Shown here: one piece after another, positions 31,731 through 40,710 of the stretch
Layout: each line of letters opens with the position of its first letter
Position numbering within the stretch: the stretch's first letter is position 1
From: Lentilactobacillus buchneri
Lineage (GTDB): Bacteria > Bacillota > Bacilli > Lactobacillales > Lactobacillaceae
NCBI RefSeq assembly: GCF_018314255.1
Contig: NZ_CP073066.1
Span: 1 to 64,000 of the forward strand
Direction of reading: 5' to 3'
DNA length: 64,000 nucleotides
Position numbers and translations under genes: made by a program
The notes under the pieces: model-generated
What the model was told of the DNA's origin: nothing
The model's input: the letters and a program-made list of their open reading frames with translations, nothing else
Databases searched by the model: none

Positions 31731-34142
31731 TTATCTAATTTCTGCATTTAAATCAGCTGTTAACCGTTTTTTAATCTTTTCAAAGGCGGTGTTGACCACT
31801 TCGTCCTTCAGGGTTTCGCGGGGATCCACATAAGTCAGGGAGTAAGCCATTGATTTCTTGCCGTCGGGAACATTGTCACCTTCATAGACATCGAATAAAC
31901 GCACATCGTTCAAGAAGGCACCACCACGTTTATTCATAACCGCCAAAATTTGACTGTTGGTAACATCCTGATCCACAACTAATGAAATATCCCGTTTGAT
32001 TGATGGATATTTGGAGATAGCTTGGTATTGGTTGTCATCTTTTGGCAAATCAATCAACTCCTGCATATTGAGTTCAAATCCATAAGTTTCCTTGATTTTG
32101 AACTGCTTGGCAATTCGTGGATGGATTTGGCCCAAGAAACCGACGTAATGGCCGTGGATCGAAATGTTGGCTGTCCTTCCCGGATGCATTTCAGGATATT
32201 GATCAGTGGCAGTGTACTCAATGTCACCTTTGACGCCCAAATTAACCAAGAACTGGTTAACAATGCCTTTTAACTGGAAAAAGTCGACCGGCTTGACATG
32301 GTTATTCCACAGAGGATCAGTGAAATTGCCCGTGACAACTCCGGCAATGTGTTCAACTTCTTCAGGCCGAATTTGGTCCGCACTATCTTTGTAAAAGACC
32401 CGTCCAGACTCGTAAAGGGCCACATCGTCAACTTTGTGGGCATGGTTATAGGCAACGTCATCAAGTAATCCTGACAACATGTTCATTCTCAGCACCGCAT
32501 GATCCTGGGTCATTGGCCAGAGCAGCTTCGTTTCTTGACTATCACGCATCAAAAACATTTTTGCTTTTTCAGCAGTAGTCAAAGAATAAGAGATCGCCTG
32601 AGTCAGGCCCAAGCCTTCCAAGGCAGTTCTGGAAGCGCGCTGCAGTTTTTGAATCGGCGTCAAAACACCAATACTTTGCCGTCCGGTCGGCAGCGTTGCC
32701 GGGAGATTATCATAACCGTAAATTCTGGCAACTTCTTCATACAAGTCAGCATCGCGGAAAATATCCCAACGACGAGCCGGGATGGTCACATTTAAACCGT
32801 CATCGTGGGCTTCGCTTGAAAAGCCAAGCCGATCAAAAATACTTTTAATTTCTGCGGTGGTTAATGAAGTTCCAAGAACATGATTGGTTCGTTCAGCGGT
32901 AATATAAATCGTTGGCAGTTTAGGATGATATTCACTGGCAGTCACCGTGCCTTTGGCGATCTTGCCTCCAGCAAGCTGCTTAATCATGCTGACAGCTTCG
33001 TCAACAGCATCTTGGACACCGTCTGGATTAATTCCCCGTTCGAAGCGTTGGGAGGCCTCAGAGTGCAAATTATGCCGTTGGGCAGTCTTACGAATCTTGA
33101 AGGAATCAAAAATCGCGGATTCAATCACCACGTTGCTGGTATTGTCATCGATTTGGGTGTTGAAGCCCCCCATGACACCAGCTAGGGCAATCGGTTTGTC
33201 GTCATCGGCAATCACAATATCGTCTGCGGAAAGCTCGTGTTCATCCTCATCAAGCGTGGTTAATTTTTCACCCTTTTGAGCCAGGCGAACATTGACGTTA
33301 CCGTTAATTTTATCTTTATCAAATGAATGCAATGGCTGACCGTACTTGAGCAAAATATAGTTGGTAACGTCGACGACATTGTTGATCGGTCGGATGCCGG
33401 CGTTCCAAAGAACAATCTGCAGCCAAGAAGGACTCGGCGCAATTTTGACTCCTTCAACAACCCGCAGCTTGTAGGTTTTGGCAAGTTGATCGTCAGCTTT
33501 TGCCTGAATTTCTTGATTGGCATCCAATGAACTGTCTTCATCAACCACTGGTTTTTTAATTTCTGGTTGCTGGTTATAGATTGCAGCCAGGTCGTGAACA
33601 GTGCCCAAAATGCTTAACATATCACCACGATTGGGAGTGACATCAAGGTCAATAATGGGATCATCCATTCCCAAGTACTTGTAAATTGGTTCACCAACAG
33701 GCACATCGTCATCAAAAACGTAAATACCGTCGGCCCATTCCTTAGGGATGACGTCTTTGCTGAACCCAATTTCATCCAAGGCACAGATCATGCCGGATGA
33801 TTCAATTCCGCGCATCTTGGAACGCTTGATTTTAACGTTGCCACCAATTCGTGAGTTGGGCAGCGCCACGATAACTTTTTGGTCAACGTCCACATTTGGA
33901 GCCCCACACACAATTTGTAAGGGTTCGTCTTCTCCGACATCCACTTGGCAAACGTGGAGGTGGTCCGATTCCGGATGTTTGGTCATTGATAAAATGTGGC
34001 CGACAACAAGCTTTTTCAAGCCGTCTTCGGCAACGGTGACAGAATCCACCTCAACCGCTGTTCGTTCGATCTTTTCAGCCAGATCTTTAGCGGGCATATT
34101 CAGATCTAAATATTGTTTGAGCCATTTATATGAAACTTTCAT
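31731..34142 (-). CDS. pheT: Phenylalanine-tRNA ligase beta subunit
   Basis: The large subunit of the Phe-tRNA synthetase heterotetramer. The 803 residues contain the tRNA-binding OB domain (about 40-150), the B3/B4 editing domain (about 210-400), the B5 domain, a catalytic-like core and the C-terminal anticodon-binding FDX-ACB domain (about 710-803, YPSIKRDISLVVDQDVT). Length is as expected. It starts three bases after pheS, and both follow the Phe T-box leader. Confidence 0.97.
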   Translation of the reverse strand: MKVSYKWLKQYLDLNMPAKDLAEKIERTAVEVDSVTVAEDGLKKLVVGHILSMTKHPESDHLHVCQVDVGEDEPLQIVCGAPNVDVDQKVIVALPNSRIGGNVKIKRSKMRGIESSGMICALDEIGFSKDVIPKEWADGIYVFDDDVPVGEPIYKYLGMDDPIIDLDVTPNRGDMLSILGTVHDLAAIYNQQPEIKKPVVDEDSSLDANQEIQAKADDQLAKTYKLRVVEGVKIAPSPSWLQIVLWNAGIRPINNVVDVTNYILLKYGQPLHSFDKDKINGNVNVRLAQKGEKLTTLDEDEHELSADDIVIADDDKPIALAGVMGGFNTQIDDNTSNVVIESAIFDSFKIRKTAQRHNLHSEASQRFERGINPDGVQDAVDEAVSMIKQLAGGKIAKGTVTASEYHPKLPTIYITAERTNHVLGTSLTTAEIKSIFDRLGFSSEAHDDGLNVTIPARRWDIFRDADLYEEVARIYGYDNLPATLPTGRQSIGVLTPIQKLQRASRTALEGLGLTQAISYSLTTAEKAKMFLMRDSQETKLLWPMTQDHAVLRMNMLSGLLDDVAYNHAHKVDDVALYESGRVFYKDSADQIRPEEVEHIAGVVTGNFTDPLWNNHVKPVDFFQLKGIVNQFLVNLGVKGDIEYTATDQYPEMHPGRTANISIHGHYVGFLGQIHPRIAKQFKIKETYGFELNMQELIDLPKDDNQYQAISKYPSIKRDISLVVDQDVTNSQILAVMNKRGGAFLNDVRLFDVYEGDNVPDGKKSMAYSLTYVDPRETLKDEVVNTAFEKIKKRLTADLNAEIR

Positions 34143-34145
34143 TCT

Positions 34146-35195
34146 CTAATTACCCCTCTTACTGAATTGATTTAAGAAGCGAACGTCATCCAAATAGAAA
34201 TCACGGATATCGTCAACACCATATTTAAGCATTGCGAAACGATCCGGACCGACTCCGAAGGCAAAACCACCATACTTCTTGGAGTCAACACCGGCCATGT
34301 CCAAAACATTTGGATGAACCATTCCGGCACCTAAAACCTCAATCCAACCAGTGTGTTTGCAGACATCACAACCCTTACCCATGCAGTTAAAGCAAGTGAC
34401 GTCAACCTCCACAGACGGTTCCGTAAATGGGAAATAACTTGGACGAAGACGAATATCGAATTTATCACCAAAAATATTTTGGGCCATCGTGATCAAAGTA
34501 CCTTTCAAATCGGCCATAGTGACGTGTTCATCGATAAACAGCCCTTCAACTTGGTGGAATTGATGAGAATGCGTTGGATCATCAGTATCCCGACGGTAAA
34601 CGATTCCAGGTGAGATCATCTTCAGCGGTCCCTTTGAAAAATCATGTTTCTCCAGTGCCCGTGCTTGCATTGGTGAAGTTTGGGTTCGCATTAGGATTTC
34701 CTTACTTATGTAGAATGTATCCTGCATATCCCGGGCTGGATGATTCTTCGGTAAGTTCATCATTTCAAAGTTGTACTTATCTTCTTCAACTTCTGGACCG
34801 GAAAGGACTTCATAGCCCATCCCCAAAAACAAATCGACAATTTGGTCAATGATTTGTTGAATCACGTGCGGCTGGCCTTGTGCGACCGGCCTTCCAGGCA
34901 TTGTCACATCAATCTTTTCAGCTGCAAGTTGTGCATTGAGGGCAGCATCTTCCAATTTTTCACGATGATCAGAAACGGCTTCGGTGATGGCATCCCGAAT
35001 CTTATTGGCATAACTGCCGACTTCCGGCCGTTCTTCAGGGGTTAATTCTTTGATTCCCCGCAACGCAGCGGTAATCGGGCCCTTTTTGCCGAGTAAATGC
35101 ACTCGAATTTCATTTAATGTTTTTAAATCACTGGTTTGCTGAATATCAGCAAGCCCTTTTTCTTTGATCTCTGTCAATTGATCTCGCAGTGACAT
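34146..35195 (-). CDS. pheS: Phenylalanine-tRNA ligase alpha subunit
   Basis: The catalytic subunit that activates phenylalanine. From the ATG chosen (GGAGGG five bases upstream; an upstream TTG is not supported) it is 349 residues. It has the N-terminal coiled coil (about 1-85), motif 2 around [20 protein letters not shown], and motif 3 in [18 protein letters not shown] near 310. Conserved Phe-binding residues in [12 protein letters not shown] are present. Expression is controlled by the T-box leader immediately upstream. Confidence 0.97.
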   Translation of the reverse strand: MSLRDQLTEIKEKGLADIQQTSDLKTLNEIRVHLLGKKGPITAALRGIKELTPEERPEVGSYANKIRDAITEAVSDHREKLEDAALNAQLAAEKIDVTMPGRPVAQGQPHVIQQIIDQIVDLFLGMGYEVLSGPEVEEDKYNFEMMNLPKNHPARDMQDTFYISKEILMRTQTSPMQARALEKHDFSKGPLKMISPGIVYRRDTDDPTHSHQFHQVEGLFIDEHVTMADLKGTLITMAQNIFGDKFDIRLRPSYFPFTEPSVEVDVTCFNCMGKGCDVCKHTGWIEVLGAGMVHPNVLDMAGVDSKKYGGFAFGVGPDRFAMLKYGVDDIRDFYLDDVRFLNQFSKRGN

Positions 35196-35221
35196 AGTAT
35201 CCCTCCAGTTCAAATTTTAAA

Positions 35222-35455
35222 CACAAAAAAACTCCGCCCGATAAGGGACGAAGCAACGCGGTACCACCCTAATTTGCTGTCAAAAGACAACACACTTAAG
35301 ACATCGCTAACGGTGATTAACCGGAAATTTTTTGTTAAATAACGCCCAATTTCAGCTCGAAAAATGAATTCGTGAAGATTTCCTACTTCGTTCTCACCAA
35401 CCACGAAGTCTCTCAGATAGGTTATCAACCTACTACTTTTTTCTCAAACGCTTTA
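35222..35455 (-). promoter_or_regulatory. T-box riboswitch, phenylalanine type, upstream of pheST
   Basis: The T-box AGGGTGGTACCGCG lies at 35,257-35,270 on the minus strand. It is followed by the terminator CTTCGTCCCTTATCGGGCGGAG and TTTTTTT. Upstream are Stem I features (GAGAG, GGTTGGTGAGAAC) and UUC triplets within ATCTTCACG and GAATTCATT, either of which could be the Phe specifier codon. Uncharged tRNA-Phe would allow readthrough into pheS. Confidence 0.93.
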
Positions 35456-35464
35456 CATTAGTGA

Positions 35465-35493
35465 ATAATAAGCTAAAACAAAAAAATGGTCAA
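35465..35493 (-). promoter_or_regulatory. Promoter of pheST
   Basis: On the minus strand TTGACC, 17 bases, TATTAT, placed directly upstream of the T-box leader and touching the end of the HxlR gene. Confidence 0.8.
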
Positions 35494-35494
35494 G

Positions 35495-35845
35495 CTACTT
35501 TTCAACGCTTGGATACCATTTTTCTGACCATGTATGAATTTCATGCATGATTGGAGCTAATTCTTTGCCTTGTTCAGTCAATGAATACTCAATTAAAGAT
35601 GAATCATCGTGTTCGGTTCTGACAACGACACCATCGTCTTCCAGTTCGCGCAGGCGCTCTACCAGTACACGATCGCTGCACTTGGGGATTTGTCGGGCAA
35701 TCTCCCTGAATCTCAAAACACCTTCCTGAAGGAGGACGTCAATGATTAAGCCATTCCATTTTTTTCCAAGGAATGAAAATGTCTTCTCGAACTTGGGACA
35801 CAAATAATAATTAATGGCATCTTGCAGACCAACTACTTGTCGCAT
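35495..35845 (-). CDS. HxlR-family winged-helix regulator
   Basis: A 116-residue DNA-binding protein. Family features are LCPKFEKTFSFLGKKWNGLI, the helix-turn-helix LRFREIARQIPKCSDRVLVERL, the wing ELEDDGVVVRTEH, and SLTEQGKELAPIMHEIHTWS. One Cys lies near the N-terminus, the position that senses oxidants or aldehydes in some relatives, and another lies in the helix-turn-helix. GAGGGGGG precedes the start. No target gene is obvious beside it. Confidence 0.9.
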   Translation of the reverse strand: MRQVVGLQDAINYYLCPKFEKTFSFLGKKWNGLIIDVLLQEGVLRFREIARQIPKCSDRVLVERLRELEDDGVVVRTEHDDSSLIEYSLTEQGKELAPIMHEIHTWSEKWYPSVEK

Positions 35846-35874
35846 ATAAATTCCCCCCTCTCATCGGACAACCG

Positions 35875-36381
35875 CTATTTAACAGCAGTTGTTCGCTTAA
35901 CTTGCTTCTTTAACGTTTCAAACTTTGATTTAAGTGGACTCACGAATTCGTGAACAGCTTCGTAGTCATCGACTAAGGAGACGATGACACTTTCTTCGTA
36001 CTTGGGCCGTGCCAAAGTTAATCCCCACATGTGCTTAAGAATAATATCTTTTTCCATTGGGGATAACTTGGTGATCCGTTCGGCATTCCGCAGGGCGACC
36101 CGTGGGTGAATAAATGCGTGAGAACCCAAATCAAACTTGGTGGTTCTCCAGTCATAGAAAAACAGATCATGCAGCAGACCAGCACGCGCAACGGCACGAT
36201 AATCTAAGCCCCTTCTTTTGGCAATCTTATAACTGTCAAAAGAAACAGCAATTGAATGTTCAAGTCGAGTTGAGTGATGGTGCTGAGTATAGTTAGCCAA
36301 TTTCTTAACCATGTCAGTCGCCATCAGGTCAGAAACTATTTCACGATACTCGGAATCGTTTTTCCATTCATCCTTTTGCAT
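35875..36381 (-). CDS. HD-domain phosphohydrolase
   Basis: A 168-residue protein with a metal-dependent HD domain: RLEHSIAVSFDSYKIAKRRG, then the HD pair in AGLLHDLFFYDWRTTKFDLG, HAFIHPRVALRNAERI and the late Asp in VSLVDDYEAVHEF. The order H...HD...H...D is intact, so it should be active on a phosphate ester or nucleotide. Substrate unknown; related proteins are annotated only as HD-domain hydrolases. Confidence 0.85.
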   Translation of the reverse strand: MQKDEWKNDSEYREIVSDLMATDMVKKLANYTQHHHSTRLEHSIAVSFDSYKIAKRRGLDYRAVARAGLLHDLFFYDWRTTKFDLGSHAFIHPRVALRNAERITKLSPMEKDIILKHMWGLTLARPKYEESVIVSLVDDYEAVHEFVSPLKSKFETLKKQVKRTTAVK

Positions 36382-36451
36382 GTAATACCCCTTTGTCTTT
36401 ATTTACAAATATGATACATGGTATCGCCCCAAATATCAATGAAAACGACCG

Positions 36452-37222
36452 TTATTTAACAAACTTGAAAAGTAATATGCCGGTCGCTACGGCAACATTT
36501 AGCGATTCCGCCTCACCATTCATTGGAATGTAAAGGTTTTGATCGGTCTTTTCCAAAATCTTTGGGTCAACCCCATTACCTTCATTTCCCATAATCAGTG
36601 CAAATTGCTTGGTAGGTGTTATATCATAGTAGGAAATGGCCTGATCATTTAATTCGGTGCCATAAGTCTTAACGCCAGCTTCTTTAAAGGCTGCCATCCA
36701 TTCCAAGATATCTCCGGTAAACAGCTTCATGTGAAATTGGCTGCCCTGCATTGACCGGACAACTTTCGGGTTATAAAGATCAGCCGATCCCTTGCCAAAG
36801 ACAATGCCGTTTAAGCCCGCCGCATCCGCTGTTCGGACCATGGTGCCAATATTGCCCGGGTCTTGAATGTTATCCAATAACAGCCAGGCACCCTTTAAGT
36901 CATCGGGAATCTGTTCATGGTAGTCCTCGGTATTGAGCACAGCAAACACACCCTGGGGCGTCTCTGTGGACGAGATATGTTTGGCAATTTCTGGTGTGAT
37001 TAAGAAAATTTCGGTATCATCGTCAACCGGCAGATCGCCCAAATAGCTTTCGTCGACAACCATCAGTTGTTTGATGGTCTGGCGATGGCGAATCGCTTCA
37101 TCAACAATGTGCCAGCCTTCAATAACGTATTCGCCGGACTTAACCCGTCCCTTCTTGGACTGCATCTTGGTCCATTCTTTTACCCGGTTATTCTGATTCG
37201 ATGTAATTCTTTCAATATCCAT
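36452..37222 (-). CDS. TrmH/SpoU-family RNA 2'-O-methyltransferase
   Basis: A SAM-dependent methylase with the trefoil-knot fold. From the chosen ATG (GAGGGA upstream) the protein is 256 residues. The substrate-binding N-terminal part includes RITSNQNNRVKEWTKMQSKK and YVIEGWHIVDEAI. The knot motifs are LDNIQDPGNIGTMVRTADAA, FALIMGNEGNGVDPK and LYIPMNGEAESLNVAVATGI near the C-terminus. These match the 23S rRNA YsgA-like group. The in-frame ATG at 37,240 lacks a good ribosome site. Confidence 0.93.
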   Translation of the reverse strand: MDIERITSNQNNRVKEWTKMQSKKGRVKSGEYVIEGWHIVDEAIRHRQTIKQLMVVDESYLGDLPVDDDTEIFLITPEIAKHISSTETPQGVFAVLNTEDYHEQIPDDLKGAWLLLDNIQDPGNIGTMVRTADAAGLNGIVFGKGSADLYNPKVVRSMQGSQFHMKLFTGDILEWMAAFKEAGVKTYGTELNDQAISYYDITPTKQFALIMGNEGNGVDPKILEKTDQNLYIPMNGEAESLNVAVATGILLFKFVK

Positions 37223-37263
37223 AAAATATCCCTCTTTCATTATTAATTGTAGGTGGTGATCAT

Positions 37264-37548
37264 TTGAACGACAAAATTCAAACAGTCAAAATGAACGCTT
37301 CCGGCCGAGTCCAAGGCGTTGGCTTTAGATGGTCAACCATCCAGCTGGCAGAAAGCCTCAATATTTCCGGCTGGGTCAAAAATGAAATCGACGGCAGCGT
37401 TTCAATTCTTGCAAGCGGCGAAAGTGAAAGTCTGGCGCAATTTATCCAAAAAATCAAAAATTCACCAACCCCATTTGCCAAAGTCAAAAGTCTCCAAGTC
37501 AATTATATCGCGAAAAGGGTAAATAAAGGGTTTAATGTGAAATATTAA
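37264..37548 (+). CDS. acyP: Acylphosphatase
   Basis: Hydrolyses acyl phosphates such as carbamoyl phosphate or acetyl phosphate. The 94-residue protein has the signature GRVQGVGFRWSTIQLAESLN with catalytic Arg22, and Asn40 in GWVKNEIDGSV. It begins with TTG behind AGGTGGTG; no later ATG has a ribosome site. It is divergent from the rRNA methylase and precedes yidC, a neighbourhood conserved in lactobacilli. Confidence 0.95.
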   Translation: MNDKIQTVKMNASGRVQGVGFRWSTIQLAESLNISGWVKNEIDGSVSILASGESESLAQFIQKIKNSPTPFAKVKSLQVNYIAKRVNKGFNVKY

Positions 37549-37616
37549 ATTGAAAAGCAGGCAATAATCTAGTAAGATTGTTTTGTTTACGTACTAACTT
37601 AAGAAAGGTCTTACTC

Positions 37617-38648
37617 ATGAAAAAATTTAAACACCTCACCACGCTGGGATTGCTTTCCGGCATGGCCCTTCTTTTGAGTGGCTGTGTCCGAACAACCAAG
37701 TCCGGTAAGCCTTACGGAGCCGTCTATGACTATCTGGCCCGCCCTGCTCAGGCAATTATGGAATGGATTGCCCAATTTGTCGGTAGTTACGGCTGGGCCA
37801 TCATCGTCCTGACCGTGGTTGTTCGCCTATTCCTCTTGCCAATCATGGTTCGCCAGATGAAGGCTTCAACTATTCAACAGGAAAAAATGCAGTTGATTAG
37901 ACCACAAATGGCTGAATTACAGAAGCGTCAAAAAGCAGCCAGTACCCCTGAAGAACAGACCGCTGCCAGCCAAGCAATGATGGCATTGTACAAACAAAAC
38001 GGCATTTCGATGACCGGTGGGATCGGTTGTTTACCATTATTGATTCAGATGCCGATCTTTACTGCTTTGTACGCCGCAATCCGTTACTCGCCAGAGCTGT
38101 CTCACACAGTTTTCATGGGCATTCGACTCGGCCAATCAAGTTGGCTGTTAGCCGTTTTGTCATTTGCTTCCTATCTACTACAGGGCTACATTGCCATGCT
38201 GGGCACCCCTGCAGCGCAAAAGAAGCAAATGGGCGCCATGATGCTGCTCAGTCCAATCATGATCCTGGTGTTCACGCTGAGTGCCCCAGCCGGTCTGGGA
38301 ATTTACTTCTTCATTGGCGGCCTATTCGCATGTTTGCAGACGTTGATCATCAATATGTACCGACCAAGAATTCGAAAGCGGATCGCCAAAGAAAATGAAG
38401 GCAAAAAAGCAGTGACGGTTGAGGATCTGATGCCGGATCCAACGCCGAGTACCAGTGGGACAAAATCGACCGGTTCCGATATTCACCAAAGAAATCGTCA
38501 ACGAAATACCGGCAAGCAGCAATCCGGGCATCAGCCTCAGGCTCGTCCAGCTGCTCAGCCAACCAAAAAGACGGTGGATAAGCAAGCTGAAAAACCAGCG
38601 GCTAAGCGTCCTCGAAACGCTGGTAAACAACAAAGACATCATAAATAA
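37617..38648 (+). CDS. yidC: Membrane protein insertase YidC/Oxa1 family, lipoprotein type
   Basis: Inserts and folds membrane proteins, with or without the Sec channel. The 343-residue protein starts with a lipoprotein signal (lipobox LLSGC, Cys23), then five membrane segments; the conserved core is PVVRLFLLPIMVRQMKAST-like near residue 65 with the hydrophilic-groove Arg, and GGIGCLPLLIQMPIFTALYA near 145. The tail after about 255 is long, basic and low-complexity, as in YidC2 proteins that bind ribosomes. AAAGG precedes the ATG. Confidence 0.95.
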   Translation: MKKFKHLTTLGLLSGMALLLSGCVRTTKSGKPYGAVYDYLARPAQAIMEWIAQFVGSYGWAIIVLTVVVRLFLLPIMVRQMKASTIQQEKMQLIRPQMAELQKRQKAASTPEEQTAASQAMMALYKQNGISMTGGIGCLPLLIQMPIFTALYAAIRYSPELSHTVFMGIRLGQSSWLLAVLSFASYLLQGYIAMLGTPAAQKKQMGAMMLLSPIMILVFTLSAPAGLGIYFFIGGLFACLQTLIINMYRPRIRKRIAKENEGKKAVTVEDLMPDPTPSTSGTKSTGSDIHQRNRQRNTGKQQSGHQPQARPAAQPTKKTVDKQAEKPAAKRPRNAGKQQRHHK

Positions 38649-38656
38649 TCACACTC

Positions 38657-38685
38657 AATCACATCTTTTGGTGTGATTTTTTTAT
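38657..38685 (+). terminator. Terminator of yidC
   Basis: Stem AATCACATC/GGTGTGATT with a four-base loop running into TTTTTTT, nine bases after the stop. Confidence 0.85.
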
Positions 38686-38779
38686 TTCTGCAAGATTTTG
38701 AGTGATATGACACCCAAACTCAGGATAAGAATGGTAGGATATTCATGTATATTTTTCAGGAAAAGAGTTGTTTTCGTTT

Positions 38780-40636
38780 ATGAATCAAATTTCGCTATTG
38801 ATCATTCTCCTGGCGGCCCTTGTCATCCCATTGGCAATGGCCCGTTTTAAAATCACCTTTCTACCAACAGCGGTTGTTGAAATTATTGTTGGTATCCTGC
38901 TGGGACCGTCACTGTTCAACTGGATCACCAACTCGGAAACCTTGGAGATTCTCCAAAATGTCGGGGTCATCTTCCTGTTGTTCTTAAGCGGGATGGAGAT
39001 TGATTTCAGCCTCTTTAAAAAGAAGCCCACCACTCTTTCACCGCTCGAGAAGAAAAGCCAGCATGATCAGCCGAAGTACTCAGTATTACAAGTGGCTACA
39101 ATCGCTTACGCCTCAATAGTCGGCATGTCATTTGTGATCGCTTATCTGCTTCAACTCAGCGGCTTGTTCACCGATATTTGGCTGGCCGCGATTCTGTTCA
39201 TGACGATTTCACTCGGCATTGTCATTGCCGGGTTAAAAGAAAAGGAGCTGCTTAGCAAGCCGTTCGGTCAGGCAATCCTCTTAATCGCCGCCCTGGGAGA
39301 AGTTGTCCCGATGGTTGGGTTGACTTTTTACGCTTCAGCCTACAGTCCCCATTCCAAATCCTTATGGCTGATCTTGTTGATTCTGGTTGCAGCTGCGCTC
39401 TTGTTCTGGCGGTTCAAAGCCTTTTTCCGCTTCTTTGATCGGATCAACAAGTCGACCACCCAGCTGGATATTCGGCTTTCATTTTTTATCATCGTGGCCC
39501 TGGTAACCGTCGCTGAATCGGTTGGCGCTGAGGGAATCCTTGGTGCATTTCTTGCCGGAATCGTCATCAAATTACTTGAACCGCATGAAGAAACCAAAGT
39601 TCGTTTGGACTCAATTGGGTATGGCTTCTTCATCCCAATTTTCTTCATCATGAGTGGCGTTAATTTGAACTTAAAAGAATTAATTACGAATCCACAAACG
39701 CTGGTGTTGATTCCCGTGATTTTTGTCGGCTACGTTTTGGCAAAGAGCTTGGTATTCAGTGCTTTAAAATTGCGCTTCAAGAACTTAAACGCAGTTGCTG
39801 GAACTGCGATGACTGCCACCACCATTACCGTTGTCTTGGCAGTGCTGCAGGTAGCCAGCCACTTACACAGAATTACCAGCCAACAGTCAGGTGCATTCTT
39901 GCTGTCAGCCGTCATCACTTGTGTCTTTGGGCCACTGATTTTTAATAAGCTGTATTCATCAGAAGCCGAGGATCTCAAAAAAACGACCGTGCACTTTATC
40001 GGCACCAATTTGACGACTGTTCCTGTAGCGCAACAATTAGCCAAGGGCTGGTATGATGTGACCATGTATACCAACAACCAGCACAATTATCGGGCCTTCA
40101 ACAGTGAAACGACCATCCATCGGCTGGACAGTTTGGAACCGGAGGTCATGATTAAAAACGGTGTTTTTGATGCTGATGTCGTGGTGTTTGGTCAGATTAA
40201 TTCCGAAAAGAATTATGAATTGGCGAAAATCGCCAAGCAATATGGTGTCCGGCGGGTAATCGTCCGATTCGAAGACCGCAATATTTTAGACGATCGCAGA
40301 GATGAGTTGGATCGACTGGGAGTGGAGCTTTATAATACCCCAGATGTTAATATCAGCATGTTAAGAGCGTTGATCGAAGCGCCATCAACAATGCGCTTAA
40401 TGACGTCCACAGATTCCAGTGTCTACGAAGTTGCCCTGAGAAACCGGCTGTATGCTGACATTCAGGTCCGCAACATTCCATTTATCGACAAAGTTACCAT
40501 TACCCAAATTTACCGTGACAAGCGGTTTATCCGGCCAACCGGTGGCACATCGTTAAAGCTAAATGATCGGATTATTTTTACCAGCAGCAAAGCCGAGGCA
40601 CCAGAAGTTCGTAGGGAACTCGGAAAACTTAATTAG
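38780..40636 (+). CDS. Monovalent cation/proton antiporter with TrkA-type cytoplasmic domains
   Basis: A CPA2 (KefB-like) antiporter that exchanges Na+ or K+ for protons. From the ATG chosen it has 618 residues; a TTG at 38,768 is possible because AGGA lies at a good distance from it. About twelve membrane segments fill residues 1-395, with EIIVGILLGPSLFNW and the ESVGAEGILGAFLAG ion-path block. A TrkA-N (RCK) domain follows (about 405-525) and a TrkA-C domain closes the protein (about 535-618). The nucleotide-binding glycines of RCK are partly degenerate (HFIGTNLTTVPVAQQLA). Confidence 0.92.
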   Translation: MNQISLLIILLAALVIPLAMARFKITFLPTAVVEIIVGILLGPSLFNWITNSETLEILQNVGVIFLLFLSGMEIDFSLFKKKPTTLSPLEKKSQHDQPKYSVLQVATIAYASIVGMSFVIAYLLQLSGLFTDIWLAAILFMTISLGIVIAGLKEKELLSKPFGQAILLIAALGEVVPMVGLTFYASAYSPHSKSLWLILLILVAAALLFWRFKAFFRFFDRINKSTTQLDIRLSFFIIVALVTVAESVGAEGILGAFLAGIVIKLLEPHEETKVRLDSIGYGFFIPIFFIMSGVNLNLKELITNPQTLVLIPVIFVGYVLAKSLVFSALKLRFKNLNAVAGTAMTATTITVVLAVLQVASHLHRITSQQSGAFLLSAVITCVFGPLIFNKLYSSEAEDLKKTTVHFIGTNLTTVPVAQQLAKGWYDVTMYTNNQHNYRAFNSETTIHRLDSLEPEVMIKNGVFDADVVVFGQINSEKNYELAKIAKQYGVRRVIVRFEDRNILDDRRDELDRLGVELYNTPDVNISMLRALIEAPSTMRLMTSTDSSVYEVALRNRLYADIQVRNIPFIDKVTITQIYRDKRFIRPTGGTSLKLNDRIIFTSSKAEAPEVRRELGKLN

Positions 40637-40661
40637 TCATAATGACTCTTACCCATTAAAA

Positions 40662-40702
40662 AGGCGTCACATTCATTGCAGTTTGCAACGGATGTGACGC
40701 CT
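40662..40702. terminator. Bidirectional terminator between antiporter and arlS
   Basis: Eleven-base stem AGGCGTCACAT and its complement around a 19-base loop, with TTTTTAAT following on the minus strand and ATTT on the plus strand. Confidence 0.85.
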
Positions 40703-40710
40703 ATTTAAAC

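Noticed and set aside
35210..35428. A 72-codon open frame upstream of pheS
   Set aside because: It lies entirely in the Phe T-box leader, including the T-box and terminator sequences, so the structure explains it.
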